Part shown: piece by piece, positions 13,077 to 24,396 of the stretch
How the letters are laid out: every line of letters begins with the position of its first letter
How positions within the stretch are numbered: position 1 is the stretch's first letter
NCBI RefSeq assembly: GCF_030272615.1
Contig: NC_081405.1
Location: 316,315,541-316,379,540 of the forward strand
Length of the DNA stretch: 64,000 bases
Reading direction: 5' to 3'
Source of the DNA: Cryptomeria japonica
Taxonomy: Eukaryota; Streptophyta; Pinopsida; Cupressales; Cupressaceae
The notes under the pieces: model-generated
Database searches by the model: none
The model's input: only the letters and a program-made list of their open reading frames with translations
What the model was told of the DNA's origin: nothing
Made by a program: the position numbers and the translations under genes

Positions 13077-14570
13077 GATATAGATGTGTGGTGCCTGCCT
13101 CCTTTGCTTGTGAAATCTTAGCACTTTCTTGGAGATTTTTTCTGAATTTTTTTGGGTCATCTTCTTTAGCTTTGCCTCAACCTCACACTTTGCTTAGAAT
13201 TATTAATATGCATGCATTTTTGGTGGGATGGAGTACGGGGCTTGTTTTGGCTCTCTACTTGATGACATTAGATTGCATCCTTGTTCATAATTGCAAGGAA
13301 TGTGCTAGCCGGTTCTTAGCTTTTGATTTGATGTCTTGATTGGTGATGTCTTGCTTGAGGTGATATTCTCTTTCTATTTTATGATAACTCATGTAATGCT
13401 ATACCTCAGATGAGTTTTCAACTTTAAGGCATTGTTAATGATTTCTTCTTTGAGGTGTGTCGGCTTGTGTGCATTTGTTGGTATGGGGATTATAATACGG
13501 CTCGTGTGGCTTTATGATTTCGCACCAGTATCTGTTAGGCTTGTGTGATATTATGGCTTCTTGTGCGATAAGATTATCAATTAATGATGCTTCTTTTTTC
13601 TTTATATATGCTCACTAGCCCTATGCATTGTGTATTGTTTGTCCCTTACGATATTTTCTGGGTTTTCTTGATGGATGTTTATGCTGCTGGTTACAAAATT
13701 TTGTTGCCTATTAAGAATTGTGACTTTCAAGATACTCATGCCTTTTATGATGAGAAGCTTGGTATGTTGTTTAAATTTCATTCTTCCGAGTTTTCTATTG
13801 CTATTCGTAAGGTGGTGGGTAGGAGGTGGTTGGTGGAAAATGCTAATGTTTTTCTTGCTGAAGTGGCTTCTCATTTTGTTACTATTTGTATGGATATGCT
13901 CATGGATGCTTCTTTGGTTTAGGCATTATTAGATGTATACTTACATCCCTCTTTTTATTTTGCTTTTGATTTGGATAATGCATCAACTATTATCTAATGG
14001 TTGGCATTGTGTATTACTTTCACTATTGAGAGATTGTTTGGTTTCTAATATCTATGACATGATGTTTCCTCTTGTAGCCTTCTTTTAACATATTTCACCA
14101 GTTACGTTGGCTGTGACTCTGAATGTTTTTTCAAGTTTACATTTTCTTCTTGACTCTATGAATGTAGTTATGTCTCTCTAGAGCATGGTTGAACCTCTGT
14201 AGGTTGTTGCTCCAGATGATCAGGTTTTGATTGCTTCTTAGTTTGAGGTGATTTCGCCTCCTCTAGATGAGGGTCCAAGCAATTGGTTTCTTCATTCTTG
14301 ATGTGTGCTTGCTTTGCCTTCTCTTCAGCTCTTTGGCAGGCGATTTTGTAATTAGCACACAAATTTTGGATGGGTTGGGTTATCATTTTGGTATCGATGT
14401 TGGATTATATGCCTTTTTTGGGATGGGTTGGGCTGGTTTGGAGATGTCGTTTCTCCTTTTTGATGTAATTGTTCATGCTATCTTCCCAATGTGGTTTTTT
14501 TATGAGCAAGACCAAAGGTTTTCTTTGCCTGGTTCTATCCTACCGGTGCTCTTTGAACTAGGTTTGTAAA
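13077..14570 (+). other. LINE D 3' region of uncertain content
   Basis: This follows the RNase H end. It keeps a transcript-like base composition on the plus strand and one fairly long open stretch (13584-13922) with no domain that I recognise. It does not resemble the MGGN-type ORF found after RNase H in LINEs A and B. It may be an untranslated 3' region or a lost extra ORF. The end is placed where composition shifts to AT-rich. Confidence 0.4.
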
Positions 14571-14590
14571 AAATTATAATTAATAAAATT

Positions 14591-15600
14591 AGTGGTTCTC
14601 CACTATAATAACCCACTAAACTTAACCTAAGAAATCTTGACCATTTTTTATTTATTTAATTAATGATTTGTGTTTGATTCAATCACATACTCTAGGTATC
14701 TATCTAATTGGATTAGGCATTCATCCATTTGGGATGAGCATCTAACCATACGGGTTAGGCATCTGTCCATACGAGACAGGAGGTTTCATCTATCCAATAT
14801 GAGATAGGCATCTACCCAAACGAGGTAGGAATCTATCCAACTTGGGATAGGAGGTGCTTTGGCCAAAGACTTAGAGTCATCGGGACCATTCAGGTCCTAA
14901 GTCACTCACTAAGTACTACACTCTTCTAATAGGAGTGCATCGAGGTCGCTGTCCTTAGGAGAAAATAAAATAGCATAATACAAGCTTGAATTCCACCTTA
15001 GAATTTGGCCTACAGCCTTGGGAAGTCAAGCAAATCCATATGGGATTACTTCTGAGTATGCGTTGAATTACTATTTCCTTTATTTCCCCTTATCCTTTAA
15101 TTATGAGACTTTGAAATCCATCTACTTGCCTTAACCAAATCCTAGACCCCATCCTTGAATGCCTGAGTACTAGGGACAGCTTCGTCCCTAGACTGCCTAC
15201 ATACCCATTTCGGCATGAGATCAAGGCATAAAGTATGTAGTTCTATTTTCTAATCTATGGTTTATTGTAAACTATTTTGGTGGATACACAACCCTTTCTA
15301 GGGTCAATGTCCTAGACAGTTTCTCTACGGTTGCTACCCACAATGGTAGCTCTAAGCAAAGGCTCAAGGTGGCCTATTGCTTATGGCCTAAAACAACTAG
15401 ATCTTATTTCCTATCATAACCATCACCCTTGACCCATTTATCATTTGTTGAAAAAAATTACGATAAATAAAATCCGAATCATACGCAACCAATCCCTAAT
15501 GGGATTTCCTAAGGTTAAACTAAGTGGATTTCAAATTCATTTAAAAATTATCTTTTTAGGTTATCGATCCAAGGGGAATTACCGGCTCCTTGGACTTTAA
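14591..15600. other. Hairpin-dense region
   Basis: Within about 1 kb there are many short perfect inverted repeats with small loops. Examples are AGTGG/CCACT (14591-14604), GGACC/GGTCC (14883-14897), CACTC/GAGTG (14919-14937), CTAGGGAC/GTCCCTAG (15170-15191), CTACATAC/GTATGTAG (15197-15240), ACCCT/AGGGT (15291-15304), GCTACC/GGTAGC (15333-15350), AATCCC/GGGATT (15491-15506) and CCAAGG/CCTTGG (15569-15593). The array at 14700-14850 is listed separately. No coding frame is seen. The density suggests selection for structure in RNA or DNA, for example in an LTR or a transcript leader. The element type is unknown. Confidence 0.55.
14700..14850. repeat. Array of seven small hairpins, about 21-bp period, covarying stems
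   Basis: Seven consecutive units start at 14700, 14722, 14742, 14763, 14790, 14812 and 14833. Six of them form perfect 5- or 6-bp stems around loops of five to eight bases: CATCC/GGATG, CTAACC/GGTTAG, CTGTC/GACAG, CTATC/GATAG, CTACC/GGTAG, CTATCC/GGATAG. The first unit is imperfect. Units are separated by GCAT, AGCAT or GAAT-like spacers. The stem sequences differ from unit to unit, but pairing is kept on both sides. The identity of the element is unknown. Confidence 0.75.
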
Positions 15601-17100
15601 CTTCCATATGACCCTTATTACTCTCTGACGATTTATAGGGACGATGCCATAGATGTTGTTGTTGTAGCTTTCTTAGGTGTTAAGTGCAGTAGTTCAAAAT
15701 GATGACATTACCCGTAAGTGTGACCCAGAGGCACCAGAGATACCGAACGTTACTAAGGTTTTTGTTTCTAGCTCCTCTTGTTTAGTTTTCTGTCAAGGAA
15801 TTCAACTATTATACTCTTGAAAAGATTAAAATAACATTACTTTAATGTAGTTGAAGTCGAGACCATTATTGCAAGAATTAAATAATTTAAAATTAACCCA
15901 TGAAATTAATTCTATAAATCAAGAAAGAGAATCACTTGAAAGTATCAACCTACTACTGCTAAGTGATCAAAGTTCAAAGGAGAGAACTATCATCTAGTTT
16001 TTTGACATGCAACATCATTTAAGCAACTAGTGAGATAATAAATATGTAAAAGGTGTAACTTGCATGATAATAGTAATGAGTAACTTGAATAATAATAATA
16101 AAGTAACTTGCGTGGTAATATTAAATATAACTTGCATGAAAAATAAAGAATAGAAAATTAAAGTTCATTTTCTAAACATGATTATTTGGAAGAGAAAAGT
16201 TCCTTGGACAACTTGAACAATTAATTAACTTAATTTGTTGATTATATCCATTTAAATTAATAATTGAAATAAAATGAACCAACTAATTAACTAAAGGGAA
16301 CTATTTAGGTGAATCTAAACCATGAGTTTATTTGCAAGTCCATTCTACAACTTAGATCCTCTCGATTTGTTTTGGCAAGGTTGCAATATCCTAAGCACAA
16401 TTAATTATTTCATTTAAAGTTTGCCCCAATCACATGGCAAAGTAAATTCCCAATTATGTTCCCTTTAATTAAAATTTTAAAAATTTAATTCATAAACTAA
16501 TCAACTCCATTTGTAAAATAGGCTTTAATTATAAGCCACCCCATACCAATAAATTGTTTTAAATTAATACAAATAAAAAATTTCATATTAGTAAAAAAAA
16601 AAGATTTCATCTTAATAAATCTATCATTCCACTTATAAATAAAAAGAAAAATTTACATTAAAGAATTTTTTCTTTAAAAAAAACAAAACAACAAATAATA
16701 AATAAATAAAAGAAATAAACTAAAACATATTTATTAATTCTTTCTTCATAAGTATTAAGGGAGGTGGGGAGTGGCATCCCACGGGCCCCTCTCGACTACT
16801 TACATGCAAGGAGTTAGATGCCAAAAAAAGATTTATTCCCTTTTTGAATAAAGTTGAATGATATTAATATATTTATTTTTATATGTACATATTCATATAT
16901 TCACACACACACACACAGATATATAATTTTTAGTAAAACTTCAGAGAGGGGTTTAATAAATCTGAAAAGTTAATTGTAAATTTTCACAGAGATAGAATTT
17001 TACTAACAGGTGCAATGTAGATGATAAGAGTAAAAAAATTGTTGTAGGTGCATTCATAGAGAAAAATAAATAAAAATAGATTAATAGAGAATAAAATTTA
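15600..17100. other. AT-rich non-coding stretch
   Basis: No gene recognised. It includes a short imperfect repeat built on TAACTTGCATG/TAACTTGAATAA at about 16040-16140, a small GC-rich patch near 16760-16800 (GTGGCATCCCACGGGCCCC), and a short CA run at about 16901-16917. Confidence 0.45.
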
Positions 17101-17900
17101 TCATAGATGCATACACAGATGAATAGGTTTATGCTCATAGGGAGATATAATATTCAAAGAAATTATAAATAAGTAAAATAAGATTTATACATAGATGAAC
17201 AAATATATGTTCGAAGAGAGATAAATTTATTCACAGAGAAAAATAAATAAGTCTGAAAAGATTTATACACAGATGAACAAATATATGTTTAGAGAGAGAT
17301 AAATTTATTCATAGAGAAAAATAAATAAGTCTGAAAAGATTTATACACAGATGAACAAATATATGTTCGGAGAGAGATACATTTATTCACAGAGAAAATA
17401 AATAAGTCTGAAATGATTTAAACAAAGAGGAACAAATTTATGTTCACGGGGAGATAAATTTATTCATAGAGAAAAATAAATAAGTATAAAAGATTCATTT
17501 ACAGAGAAATAATGAAATTTTATCCACGGGGAAAGTAAAATTACATATGAACAAATATATGTTTGCAGAGAGATGAATTTATTTCATAGAGAAACAATAA
17601 ATAAGATTCATTTACAGAGAAATAATAAAATTTTATCCACAGGGAAATTAAAATTTATTTGTAGGGAAAGAAAAATATATACATAGATGAACAAATATAT
17701 ATTCACAGAGAGATAAATTTATTCACAGAGAAATAATAAAGTGCTCACATAGAGATAATTTTATTCACAAAGGAATAATAAATAAGTATAAAATATTCAT
17801 TCACAGAGAAATAAGTATACAAAAGAATTAAATTTCTGAGGAGATTATTATAAAAAGTACAAGAGGATTCATTCACAAAGAAATGATAAATAAGCATAAA
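17100..17900. repeat. Tandem repeat with 77-78 bp unit, decaying to the right
   Basis: The landmark GATTTATAC recurs at 17182, 17260 and 17338, giving a 78-bp period; a variant GATTTAAAC follows at 17415. Each unit carries AGATGAACAAATATATGTT, then GAGAGATAAATTTATTCA, then AAATAAATAAGT. Beyond about 17480 the units lose pieces, but the words ACAGAGAAATAA and GGGGAGATAAATTTATTC continue to about 17900. Consistent with a small AT-rich satellite or an expanded internal repeat of a transposon. Confidence 0.8.
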
Positions 17901-18064
17901 ATATTTATGCCCAAATAAACATTACAATCTTTTTGCAGGAGCATCAAAGGGAGAAATTTTAATGGAAAGAAATTTTTTTTATTCACAGTTTATTTAAGAT
18001 TAAAATCCTCCTTCTAAACAGATTTAGTAATTAAAAGGGAAATCTGCATATTCATATTTGAATG

Positions 18065-18068
<4 letters not shown>

Positions 18069-18119
<51 letters not shown>
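18069..18119. repeat. (TA)n microsatellite
   Basis: About 25 uninterrupted TA dinucleotides. Strand-neutral and non-coding; the Ile-Tyr run it encodes on the minus strand is an artefact. Confidence 0.95.
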
Positions 18120-18122
<3 letters not shown>

Positions 18123-18990
18123 AATAGAATTTCTTTTGATTAACCATTTTAAAAAAAAATTAAGATGATGGTTTCTAAAGCATAGATCTTTTATATGAAA
18201 TAAAATCTGAGAGAGGAATAAAACTATTTCCTTTTGCAAAATACAAAGTTTTACATATGTAAAGAAAAGAATGCAAAGAGAGGAGAACCTGGATTATCGA
18301 AGCTTGATGTAGAATTCTCTCCAAATTTTCTAGCTATCCTTGTTATACCCTACCTTGCAACTTGGTGAGAATCCTTCAAGGGTAACTTAACAAATCTACA
18401 AAATAAATGTGACTACTAGAAAGATCCTATTACTATTAGCAAGAAACTTGGAAAATTTTTCTTCCCATCAAAAAATAATCAACCTCCCCTCTTCGAAAGC
18501 TTGCATACATTATATATAAAAGAGTCTTCAATTCCACTATCAAGAGAGTTAATTGAAAATAAGATTCTTTTTCCTAAATTATCCTCATGCAAAATTTAAT
18601 GATCACTTAATGGAGGAGTTACATGCAAGAAAATGGAAATTGAAGATTCCCTCTAGAAGCTTCCAATTCCTCCTACGACATGTGCTCAATTGAATTTGAG
18701 CAATTAAATAATTTTCCATTTAAATGATATTTTCAAGTGTGTATGTGTGTGCCCACTATTTAATCCTCGTTTATTATAATAGCTTTTTCAACCTTATTCA
18801 ATAAATCATTTCTAACAAAACCACAAAATGATAATAATAATAATAACAACAATAGTAGTAGCAAGTTGTTATCAAAAATGGAGAAAGAGGGTTATGACAT
18901 CCACTTTTATTAAAAAAAAATAATAATGTAAAAAGACAGTTTAAGTAAAGTAATGTTATCTAATAAGTTTTAACTTTTCAAAGATGATAT
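18120..18990. other. AT-rich spacer with one plus-strand TATA-like site
   Basis: No gene seen. A TATATATAAAAG motif at about 18511-18522 is a good core-promoter look-alike on the plus strand, but nothing coding follows it closely. A TAA-rich microsatellite-like run lies near 18830-18850. Confidence 0.35.
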
Positions 18991-19905
18991 TATTAAAGTA
19001 TATTATTAAATTATTTAAGTATATTATACAAGTATATTATTAAAATATATTGTTTAGTTTAGGGTTAAAAATAGGGTTTATTTTGGTTTAATTTTTAATC
19101 AGATTTGGTTTAGAGTTAGGGCTCCATTTGATTTAATTTTTAATTGTATATTATACAATTTGTTTTAGTGTCAGGGTTAGGGTTTAATTTATATTAAGTT
19201 TATAATTGAAAATACTAAATGTAATTTTGTAATAGTTATCATTCAGTTGGGTTTAATACTGTTGTTTAGGATTATTTTAGAATTCAATTTTGTTTAAGGT
19301 TAGGATTAGGTTTATGATTTTATGTACGTTACAATTTGGTTTTGTGTTAATATTTTGTTTTGTTTAGTATTAAATTAGGTTAAAGGTTAATGCTCAACTT
19401 GATTTAAAGTTCAGTTATGTTAAAAGTTAGCATTCAATTATGTGTAGTGTTAGGTTTAGAGTTGAATTTCTCTTAGTATGAGGGTAAAATTTTGTTAAGG
19501 TTGAAGATTTAGATTCAAATTGGTTTAATGTTTAGGTAGGTTTAGGGATAGGGTTTAACATGCTTTAGCATTATGGTTGATTTTGATATAGTGTTAGGTT
19601 AAGAGTTCAATTTGGTTTTGTGCTAGTTTTTAGTTTGGTGTAGTCTTAAATTAGGTTGAATTTTAGGATTCCGTTTAATTTAATATTCATTTATATTAAA
19701 AGTGAGCATTCAATTATGTATAGTATTATTTTACAATTCAATTTGGTTTAGCATTAGGGTTAAATTTGGTTAAGGGTTAGGATTAAGTTTCCATTGGGAT
19801 TAATATTTAGTTAGGTTTAGGGGTAAAGTTTAATATGGCTTAGGATAATGGTTCAACTTAATTAGTCTTTGGTATAGGGTTAAATTTTTGTTATAGTTTA
19901 TAGAT
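18990..19905 (+). repeat. Degenerate TTTAGGG-like low-complexity block, left part
   Basis: The plus strand is dominated by variants of GTTTAGGGTT, GGTTTAATTT and AGGGTTAGG (for example GTCAGGGTTAGGGTTTAATT near 19160). The words match the plant telomere repeat TTTAGGG in places, but spacing and sequence are heavily eroded. Consistent with an interstitial telomere-like or GGTTTAG-rich repeat. It resumes at about 20925 after an interrupting segment. Confidence 0.55.
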
Positions 19906-20925
19906 AAGGTTTTTCATCATTAAAATGGATGAAAGATGTTTGTGATAAATATAAATCACAAATGCATTCATTCCATTTAATAACGCATAAAGAAAGGTTA
20001 GGCATACAAAAAAGATGAATGAGAAATATGATTAAATAAATGTAACTTCCCTCGTGATGCTCCCAATATCGTGACTCTGCCTTCACCTCCTTCTCTTCAC
20101 AAACCTCATTGCTCGAAGGTTGATGAATGAAGAGTGGGAGAGATAGATGGAGTTAAATGTGGATTGCTCACATTTCCATAACAAACTAAGGATGAGTGGA
20201 TGTAGATATGGATTTGCATGCAAACTAAAAGCATAAGGTTTCTAATAGAGTGGATTTGGAATCAAAAGGGAATTATAAGAGAGCAATGAAAAGTGGATTT
20301 GTCACAAATTTCATAGGGAAAAGGGGAAGATTTTCTCACACATGTGTGAGAAAATTTTGGGAATCCCACGAGGCTAACAAGTGGAAATACTAGTGGAAAG
20401 GTGTAAGGGCTATTGGAAGGGGTGTTATGACATACAAGCTAAAAGGGGAAGGTGTAGGGTGTCTCCATGGGGAAGATAATTTTCATACATGTGTGAGAAC
20501 ACCTTGGGTCAAAGGTGAGGTGGAGAGGTGAAAATGACTTGTGCATGCAAGTCATTTATAAGGGGTGTCACATGTGGACTCAGGTAGGTGTGTAGTATTT
20601 AAAAATTAAATAATACTAATAGGGAATAGGCTTTGGGTTAATTAGCTTAATGAGGGGATTAAAAGGTGGGTTTGTAAGAATCACAAAATCAGTTTAATTA
20701 ATTATGAATTAATTTTACTAATTGAGATAAATAATAGCATTGGAATATTCCCTTAGGTTGAGTTTGAAATAAATCAAACTTTTGGAGAAATGAGAAGGAG
20801 GTAGTTAATTAAATATGATAATTAATTTAGGGATAATAACATAATAATATGATTAATTAAATTAATCATGTGATAAAGGGATAATTAATTAAATATTAAT
20901 TTAATTAATTTTATGTGTCTATAGG
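19905..20925. other. Segment interrupting the TTTAGGG-like block
   Basis: About 1 kb of different composition splits the low-complexity block, so it is probably an insertion. It starts near an inverted repeat TTCATC/GATGAA and contains a perfect palindrome at 20330-20355. No coding frame, LTR ends or target duplication could be fixed by eye. Confidence 0.4.
20330..20355. repeat. Perfect 26-bp palindrome
   Basis: The sequence is exactly its own reverse complement, centred on CATG, with arms ATTTTCTCACA and TGTGAGAAAAT. A second, imperfect copy of the right half (ATACATGTGTGAGAAC) lies at about 20490-20510. Confidence 0.9.
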
Positions 20926-21130
20926 GTTTAATATGGTTTAGGCTTAATTTTTTCTTACAGTTTAGTAGTGTCTTAAAGTTGGATTTTTGTTTTAGTGATA
21001 GGATTAGTGATTAATTTTTTTAATGTTAAATTAGATTAAAGGGTAAGTTTCAATTTGGGTTAGTTTTTTAGGAGTAAGACTTGGTATGGTTTACACTTGC
21101 GTTTCAATTTACTCTAGGTTTACTTTTAAC
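20925..21130 (+). repeat. Degenerate TTTAGGG-like low-complexity block, right part
   Basis: GGTTTAATATGGTTTAGG and similar words resume here after the interruption, matching the texture of 18990-19905. Same strand and orientation. Confidence 0.5.
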
Positions 21131-21189
21131 ACAAGAAGTTAAATTAGTAATTTAACTTTGTTTTAGTTAATAAACTTTTTTGAACCGTG

Positions 21190-21400
21190 TACTTTTTTGA
21201 AAATCAATGTATTTATTATTAAATTATTATCTTGATTACAAATATAATGCACAAAGCATTTATAGATTAATACTATCAAAAGAAATTCTAAAAGTTCATA
21301 AACACTTAATTTAATTAATATTAAAAAATTTAAAGTCAACATTAAATTAATAATTATTCTTTTTTTTTTACCCAATAATTGATATTAAAAATTCGAAGCA
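21190..21400 (+). repeat. Left AT-rich arm, related to the dispersed repeat
   Basis: The segment around 21280-21370 (TAAAAGTTCATAAACACTTAATTT and onward, described only in outline) parallels 6370-6445 in the same orientation and the reverse complement of about 23090-23200. It thus forms an inverted pair with the right arm across LINE E. High A/T makes chance similarity a real worry. Confidence 0.4.
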
Positions 21401-21429
21401 CCGGTAGCAAATAATAGAGTCAAGAAAAA

Positions 21430-23095
21430 AATAATGGGATGCATTTGAGTGGGAGAGGCGGGAACGTAGGCGATGAAGAAGTTGATTCAGATGATGAAGA
21501 TGACTATGGCGACCATTCTTTGTTGCACCATTGTGAGATGGGTTGCATTCTTTGCTGCGCTTGTGGGGTGTGTGCCTTCTAGCTTCTCTGGGGCCAAGGG
21601 TGGTGGGCTTTGAAGTTGGATGAGGATGTGTTGATCATCCTATCACTATTTTGATAGAGGTGGGGGGTTAGCACCCATGTTGGGGAGGCGGTTTGGTTGG
21701 CCATCCCTTTCTCTTTGTTCCTTCCTTCTACGGTTGCAGAGGGTGTTGATGGAGAAGATGCTTTAGCGCAGGGAGGAATGGCTCCTCTGCTTTGGCTTTG
21801 GAGTGCAGGCTCTCATCCCTTCAGTTTTTCTTCACCCTTTGGGGCTCCCTGTTTGTTCTGCACTTTGGATGATAGGGGACATGGAAGGTTTTTAGTTTTG
21901 GTCTTTGTGACCTCTGGTTTGTTTTCTCATGGGGCTTTCATTTTCGGTGATGCTATTTTTTCTAAGGCTCCTTCGAAGCTCTGGAAGGTCCTTTCTAGAT
22001 GTTTGGAAGGTGCTTCTCTTTTTATTCTTTTGTTGCCAGCCTTTCCTCCTATTAAGGTGGCGGACCTAGTTTTGAGGAGCCTTTTGAGAGGGTTTACTAG
22101 GCATCTAGTTTTCACCCTTCCTTGTTTGATAGAGGTGACCTAGTTTCCTATGAAGGTGGAGATGTGGTGGAGGGGTAAAGACTATCTTTAGCTTGTTGTC
22201 ATGGTTCTTTTTGGGACATCTATTTTCCTATCTCATCATCCTATTGAGGTGGACATCTCTCCTATTGAGGTGGAGAGATGGTGTGTTTGGGCTTTTCAAC
22301 TTCTGATGCTACCCATGTCGTTGGCTGAGATTTGTGTTTCTCTCTCTCAAACTAGTCTTCTTGAAAGTGTCTAGGTTTTGCTCTTCCCAGATCCCCAGCT
22401 GTTTTTGTGGCCTATCATCTTATTGTTGTCTCTTCAGAAGGCTTATTTTTTCCTGGGTTTTGGTACCTTGGGTACCCTTTTTCTAGTTTTTGGAGCCATG
22501 CAAAACCTAGTGACATGCTGGATGCTAGCAGTTTTCGAGGGCCCTGTCCTACCACCTTTTGTTCTTATTTTTGGTTAAGGGAAGGTTATCTTGCTAGCGA
22601 CCTAGTTTATTTGTTGAAGGTTTGGGGATCCTGGAAAACCCTTTGTTGGTTTTGGGTGCCAATTCAGAACCCAAATTCTAGGTTTGGGGAACCTGTCAAA
22701 ACCCTTAGCTTCTAGATTGGGTATGTATGGTCAAATATTGCTACCTAGATTTTATGTTTGGGGTTATGGGTGTCCGAATCCACCCATGGTTGCAGATATA
22801 GGCTAAGGGTGCCTGTTTTTTACCCTTGTGCTCTTTCTTCGGGCTGATCTTTTTAGTCTTGGTTTTAGTGTGTCTGCTAGTTTTCTGAAGTTTATTCCTT
22901 CGAGGATCATTGTTTTTCTTCCATTGGATGTTGTTTGGCTATGAATTTCTTTGTTAATATCTTTGAGCAACCTACTTTGTTGGGATCTAGATCCTAGTAA
23001 AATCTATTGGGTTTTAGGTCCCTTCAAAACTTGTTGTATGGGGTTTTGGGTCCTCTCAAAACCTGTTTTCTGTTAATAAAAAACTTTAAATTAAT
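21430..23095 (+). mobile_element. LINE E: LINE-like 3' segment
   Basis: A GC-richer island in AT-rich surroundings. Its right end repeats a phrase of the type GGTCC(C/T)YTCAAAACYTGTT and then CTGTTAATAAAAAAC. The same tail occurs at the 3' end of LINE A (46905-46940) and, on the minus strand, LINE B (54225-54260). The body has an open frame (21697-22143, 148 codons) rich in Leu, Phe, Pro and Ser without a recognised domain, followed by broken frames. Inference: a 5'-truncated LINE copy or a LINE-mobilised transcript ending at about 23095. I could not find its target duplication. Confidence 0.45.
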
Positions 23096-23400
23096 AATTA
23101 AAACAAATTTAATATTATATCTAAATTTTCTATTTTGTTATCTGTAAATTTTTTCTTTATATTAATAAAATTAAATGCTTTATAATTTTTATAATTATTT
23201 TACCTTCTTTTATTAGTTACATCTTTTAAACCAAAAAACAAATATATTCTCATGAATATTTTTTAAGGCAGAGGGATGTTTGTAGGATAAAAATATTTTA
23301 CTTTACTACAGTGTTGCATGGACAATATGCACAAATGAATGTTATGCGATGGCCGTGGGCATGAGCATGGGCATGCAGCCGTGCAAATTATCCTTGAGAT
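23090..23400 (-). repeat. Dispersed AT-rich repeat, inverted copy
   Basis: Its reverse complement matches 6080-6480 over several clear landmarks (ATCGCATAAC, TCCTACAAACATCC, CTCTGCCTTAAAAA, TTGGTTTAAAAGATGTAA). It begins immediately after the LINE E tail and points toward the left arm. Confidence 0.6.
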
Positions 23401-24396
23401 AGCCAATACCAAAAAAGAGTACCTTAGACCACTATTTTGTCAGCCCTCATTTTGAAAGTCGTGCATTCTCTCGCATTGGTAAGAGCGAATGCATTTGCCA
23501 GCAATCTGCAACACCTATCTCTAGCTGCCAAAATAATTTGTAACACAATGTCGAGTAAAAAATGTGTACCTTGTATATAAGCTATCTTTAAAAATAAATT
23601 TATGCAAATAGTTTCAATAGTTTCATTGGCTAAGTGAAAATAGATTAATCATAGTTTAAATGTTATTGGCTATCCTATAGTTCCCTAGAAGGAACTAATA
23701 AATTGTGTAATAAGTTCATTAAAATATTTGGGTTTACAAAATCAGATTGCTCTAAGGAAACCATAAATTTAATGTTAAATAAGGATATGTGAGAATTATT
23801 TTTGTCTATGTAAGGGATCATTATAGGAGTGTGATTATCACTGATCTTTATGACAAATAAGAAAATACAGGGATACATATGTAATTTCTTGAATGATAAA
23901 TGTTTAGATACTAATGAGTTCCATGAATAATTGTTTATTCATAATCCTTCTAATCTTTTCTTTTGTAAGTCTGGAAAATGTTGTTGCCTTTAAATCTATT
24001 CCTCATTTTAATAAAATACTATTCATTGATGCCTATTTAACTTTACCATGACAAAAAAAGGTTTTAACACAAAGAAACATAACTCTTTTTGCCTTAGAAG
24101 GTAAAGTTGTGATCTATAGGTTTCAACATGGATTGAAATTTAAGGCAGAATATCTGACTCATAAACTATTTTGCATGCTTGGCAGATACATTTAATTGAC
24201 ACAACTAATGATGGAAATTAATTATAAGCATGAAGGTATGCTTCTTCACTACACCATCCACCAATATCTAATTTTTAGAAATACGATATAAGAGATGAGG
24301 TTAGGATCATGTTGAGGACTTATTAGAAACAAATTTGATCTTCCTAGAGTCTCACTAACCATTTAAAATTGTCATTTCTAAAAATTATCTTGTGCT
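23400..24396. other. Spacer with possible decayed coding traces
   Basis: No gene recognised. Several plus-strand frames between about 23640 and 24330 have protein-like runs (for example IFGFTKSDCSKETINLMLN and LEGKVVIYRFQHGLKFKAE), but stops are frequent and no domain is evident. It ends in the 18-bp target duplication of LINE A. Confidence 0.35.

Larger units (their letters stand above)
6933..14570 (+). mobile_element. LINE D: decayed L1-type LINE with RNase H
   Basis: A non-LTR retrotransposon read on the plus strand. Domains occur in the expected order: an ORF1-like region (6933-8880), an AP-type endonuclease (from 8887), reverse transcriptase, a zf-RVT zinc finger, RNase H (to about 13076), then a long 3' region. 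Many stops and frameshifts mean it is not active. The 5' end is set at an ATG after an AT-rich spacer, and the 3' end at the last coding-like sequence before AAAAAATTATAATT. Neither end is supported by a target-site duplication that I could find, so both are uncertain. The inner domains are clear. Confidence 0.75.

Noticed and set aside
17100-17900. The 78-bp repeats as a CRISPR-like array
   Set aside because: Units are diverged along their whole length without constant repeats and unique spacers, and the DNA is plant nuclear.
18024-18239. Minus-strand frame with a long Ile-Tyr run
   Set aside because: It is the translation of the (TA)n microsatellite.
19905-20925. The interrupting segment as a solo LTR beginning TGTAACTTCCC near 20040
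   Set aside because: No matching TG...CA end or target duplication was found by eye; the left limit of the segment also does not coincide with that start.
21697-22143. A 148-codon open frame in LINE E as a real gene
   Set aside because: No recognised domain, biased composition, surrounded by broken frames and a LINE tail; more likely part of a transposon-derived transcript.
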